DNA of 7,263 bases from Thermococcaceae archaeon (GTDB taxonomy: Archaea > Methanobacteriota_B > Thermococci > Thermococcales > Thermococcaceae). The position numbers and the translations under genes were made by a program. Within the stretch, counting starts at the first letter, position 1; the number at the start of each line of letters is the position of its first letter. The stretch spans positions 1 through 7,263 of the forward strand of contig JAMOPD010000303.1 of the NCBI GenBank assembly GCA_027064745.1, in the 5' to 3' direction. The notes beneath the pieces are model-generated. The model was not told the origin of the DNA, searched no databases, and worked only from the letters and a program-made list of their open reading frames with translations. This document shows, one piece after another, positions 5,202-7,263 of the stretch.

Positions 5202-6197
5202 ATGGTAACGGTGATTGAATGGGTCAATCCAGGGGAAGATGAGATAATATGGCGCTATCCAAATGAGGTCATCAAATGGGGAAGCCAGCTGATAGTTCAT
5301 GAGTACGAAGTCGCTGTGTTTATGCGTGATGGAAAAATCTATGATGTTCTTGGCCCAGGAAGGCACACACTGACGACACAAAATTTACCTTTACTCTATA
5401 AGCTCGTTGGCGGTTCAAACAGTCCATTTAAAGCTACCATAATCTTCGTCAGCATGAAGCAGTTTCAGGGGCGTTATGGAGGGGAAACACAGACAAGAGA
5501 ACTTGCGCCGATCAAATATTACGGAGTTTATTGGTTCAAAGTTGGTGATCCAGTTCTCTTCATAACCGAAGTCGTTGGAGGTCAGGGGCTCTATGATGCC
5601 AGCGATGTTACAAAGTTCGTCAGAGCTTACTTCAATGAAAACATGATGAAGCATCTCAGCACATATTCTATCGTTGACCTCTTCCAGAACCTCGACATGG
5701 TTAGCACTCAGGTTAAGGTTAAACTCCTTGAAGACTTCCGCAGGCTTGGCCTTGAGCTGGTGGATGTAAAGATTGAAGGAGTGAACACAACCGACGAGTG
5801 GCGCCAGAGGCTCTTCTGGATAATGCAGACTGGAAACGCTCAATACGTCATGCAGATGGACACCACCAAGCAGGTGGCGGCTGAACTCGGAAAGAGTCAA
5901 GGAGCAGCTGTTGGAGCAGGAATGATGCTCGTACCACAGCTGTTCCAGCAGCCCGCCCAACCAGCGCAACCCTATGCTGGTGGGGGTGTTCCTCCCGCAG
6001 GTTACCAGCAACCGCCCCAGCAAGCGGCACCTGCACAGGCTCAACAGCAGGAAATCTGTCCCTACTGCGGCAAGCCCATTCCACCGGGAGCGAAATTCTG
6101 CCCCTACTGCGGCCATAAGATAAAGCGTTGTCCTAACGGCCACATAGTTCCTGAAGGGGCGAAGTTCTGCCCGGTGTGTGGGGCCAAGATTGAATGA
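5202..6197 (+). CDS. SPFH-domain protein with two C-terminal zinc ribbons (COG4260/YdjI-like)
   Basis: 331 residues. Residues 1-225 form an SPFH/band-7-like domain of the YdjI type (often labelled virion core protein), with VLGPGRHTL at 49-57 and a helical segment at 135-225 ending in the LGLELVDVKIEGV strand. There is no transmembrane helix, so it must reach the membrane through partners. A Pro/Gln/Ala-rich linker (about 248-283) leads to two zinc ribbons: C286, C289, C300, C303, and C310, H314, C323, C326 (CPNGH type). The ATG at 5202 is chosen over an in-frame TTG at 5184 because GGGTGA lies 5 bases before it and the TTG lies within the previous gene. It is last in the operon, followed by a T-rich terminator. 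In Bacillus subtilis YdjI works with YdjG, YdjH and PspA at the membrane; a similar scaffold role is inferred here. Confidence 0.9.
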   Translation: MVTVIEWVNPGEDEIIWRYPNEVIKWGSQLIVHEYEVAVFMRDGKIYDVLGPGRHTLTTQNLPLLYKLVGGSNSPFKATIIFVSMKQFQGRYGGETQTRELAPIKYYGVYWFKVGDPVLFITEVVGGQGLYDASDVTKFVRAYFNENMMKHLSTYSIVDLFQNLDMVSTQVKVKLLEDFRRLGLELVDVKIEGVNTTDEWRQRLFWIMQTGNAQYVMQMDTTKQVAAELGKSQGAAVGAGMMLVPQLFQQPAQPAQPYAGGGVPPAGYQQPPQQAAPAQAQQQEICPYCGKPIPPGAKFCPYCGHKIKRCPNGHIVPEGAKFCPVCGAKIE

Positions 6198-6200
6198 GCC

Positions 6201-6220
6201 TTTCTTTTCTTTATTTTTCT
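6201..6220 (+). terminator. T-rich terminator of the operon
   Basis: A pyrimidine stretch starting 4 bases after the SPFH stop codon contains runs of 3, 4, 3 and 5 T. Oligo-T tracts like this end transcription in Thermococcales without needing a hairpin. Confidence 0.6.
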
Positions 6221-6253
6221 GGAGTTACATCAGCAAAAATCCTTTCCGAGTGC

Positions 6254-6263
6254 CAATAAAAGG
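6254..6263 (+). promoter_or_regulatory. Weak TATA-like box before the frameshifted gene
   Basis: CAATAAAAGG would place transcription start near 6284, about 28 bases before the ATG at 6312. It lies after the operon terminator, suggesting separate transcription of the downstream gene. The leader has no strong Shine-Dalgarno sequence, only GGGAG at 6291-6295. Confidence 0.3.
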
Positions 6264-6311
6264 GTAGGAAGAGTTAGCATGAGGCCGTGTGGGAGTTATG
6301 GGGGCCGTAAA

Positions 6312-7183
6312 ATGGCGTTGTTTGGGAAAAAGAAAAGAACCGTGGAAGAAGTTGCTGCGGAGATGAAGAAACCGGTATGGTGGGTACGTCGCTCAGTAGT
6401 TAGATCAACTCCGAACGATCCGACGACAAAAAAATATCAAGCAGATTTTTGGAGAGGATATAGATGATTACACTTTAAACACTGTATATGCGGAATCAAG
6501 AAGTCCTCTCCATGAGCAGAAAGCAATATACGAAAATATACCCACGCTTGTAGCTCACGAACTAGCGAGAGAGATAATTCCGTACCTAATCGTCAAGAAA
6601 ACAGGGAACAAATACACAAAGGAGATCGGTCGCGCTGTTATGATAGCCATTGAGAATTCCTTGAAGAGAAGGGAGGAAACTCCTGAAGCGATAGACGAGG
6701 AGCGATTTGCGGAAGACATCGTAAGGCACTTATCTAAGCATTTCATCATAAAAGATCCAAAAAAAAACAAAGGAAGATCTAATAAAAGTTCTTAGAGCAA
6801 TCAAAGAATACTCCTCTGCGTTCCTGAGCATCGATCCCATTAAAGAGGAAGAGAAAGCCAGGGCAGCACATGATCACCTTGGAGCAGAGATAGATAACGT
6901 AAAATCATCGGACAGTTATCTCGAGAAGAATGCACCGGAAGTTTTCGAAAAGTGGTGGCAGTTAAAAACAACAATTGCAGAAGTTCTAGGGACGAAACCA
7001 TACCGCCACGAGGTCAAGAAGAAGACAAAAAGGATCACTAAGAAAAAGAGAGCGAAAAAGAAAACGAAATCCACCACACCAGATGATGAAATCCTTGCCC
7101 GCCTCGACAGGTTGGAAGAGGAAATGAGGGAGATGAGGGAGCTGATAATGGAGCTGCTCTCAAAAATAGAGACGGGGCGTTAA
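6312..7183 (+). pseudogene. Unknown 289-residue protein gene interrupted by two +1 shifts at A-runs
   Basis: Three successive frames read as one protein if one A is dropped from the A7 run at 6428-6434 and one from the A9 run at 6759-6767. Uncorrected, they stop at 6467, 6795 and 7183. The restored product is 289 residues and starts MALFGKKKRTVEEVA. It is highly helical and charged, with a lysine-rich stretch at about 234-252 and a C-terminal coiled coil at about 258-284 (LARLDRLEEEMREMRELI). An in-frame ATG at 6279 would add 11 residues (MRPCGSYGGRK), but the 6312 start looks more natural. Protein-like codon use continues through all three parts, so decay, if real, is recent. Sequencing error in homopolymers, or transcriptional slippage, could equally explain it. 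No family recognised; the basic stretch hints at nucleic-acid or membrane binding. Confidence 0.75.
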
Positions 7184-7188
7184 GGGAC

Positions 7189-7263
7189 TTAGCCCCTGAA
7201 CTTCTTCCCGGAGCGGGCGATTATCGTGCAGTACTCACTCTTAAAGGCCTGAAATAAAAAGGG
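7189..7263 (-). CDS. Possible 3' end of a convergent gene
   Basis: The minus strand reads open from the window edge to a TAA at 7191-7189, giving 24 residues ending YCTIIARSGKKFRG. Codons such as GCC CGC TCC GGG AAG AAG TTC AGG GGC look like well-used Thermococcus coding sequence. It would converge on the frameshifted gene, with 5 bases between the two stops. The piece is too short to identify, and a TATA-like TTTTTATTTC at its inner edge is an alternative reading. Confidence 0.4.
   Translation of the reverse strand, partial: PFLFQAFKSEYCTIIARSGKKFRG

Noticed and set aside
4721..5227. 168-codon minus-strand frame opposite the coiled-coil gene
   Set aside because: It is the complement of a coding gene with a strong ribosome site; its own start lacks any, and it crosses two real gene boundaries.
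5415..6143. 242-codon frame on the minus strand opposite the SPFH gene
   Set aside because: It is antisense to a gene with clear domain motifs, and its composition (Leu/Arg/Cys-rich, no motifs) is typical of a shadow frame.
7174..7196. GGGGC/GCCCC inverted repeat around the stop of the frameshifted gene
   Set aside because: The stem is 5 bp with a 13-base loop and no T-run follows, so it is not convincing as a terminator. It may reflect the two abutting convergent stops.
1..7263. CRISPR array, tRNA or rRNA genes
   Set aside because: No regularly spaced short repeats and no tRNA-like cloverleaf or conserved rRNA segment was seen on either strand by eye.

Overview
The window looks like a piece of a Thermococcales chromosome (Thermococcus or a close relative). 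The clearest marker is a full-length ADP-dependent serine kinase (serK) that matches the T. kodakarensis enzyme, as I remember it, almost residue for residue. Promoters (TATA near -25), Shine-Dalgarno sequences of the GGAGGTGA type, frequent AGG/AGA/ATA codons and a DUF763 gene all fit. The identification rests on recall of families, not on a search.

Layout. 1-472 (minus) is the 5' part of a DUF763 gene cut by the window edge. 534-594 and 2264-2324 are two identical 61-bp repeats in inverted orientation. They bracket a minus-strand pair: serK (1460-2188), then a HAD-family hydrolase (717-1385), each with its own apparent promoter. Past the right-hand repeat (2325-2621, minus) lie two small, possibly decayed reading frames. 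2622-2831 is an AT-rich divergent promoter region with a perfect 14-bp palindrome and a 14-bp direct repeat.

2832-6197 (plus) is a tight four-gene operon: two tandem paralogues, each with an N-terminal zinc ribbon and a C-terminal membrane hairpin; a small helical coiled-coil protein; and a COG4260/YdjI-like SPFH protein with a Pro/Gln-rich linker and two C-terminal zinc ribbons. A T-rich terminator follows. 6312-7183 (plus) is a gene of unknown function split by two frameshifts, both at A-runs. The right edge may hold the 3' end of a convergent minus-strand gene.

How the genes may work together. SerK makes O-phosphoserine for cysteine synthesis; whether the adjacent HAD enzyme acts on a related phosphate ester is open. 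The operon is the most interesting part. Its set of parts (zinc-ribbon/membrane proteins, a coiled-coil protein and a soluble SPFH/zinc-ribbon protein) resembles the bacterial pspA-ydjGHI type of membrane-stress module. I infer an archaeal membrane-associated scaffold in which the two hairpin proteins recruit the SPFH and coiled-coil proteins.
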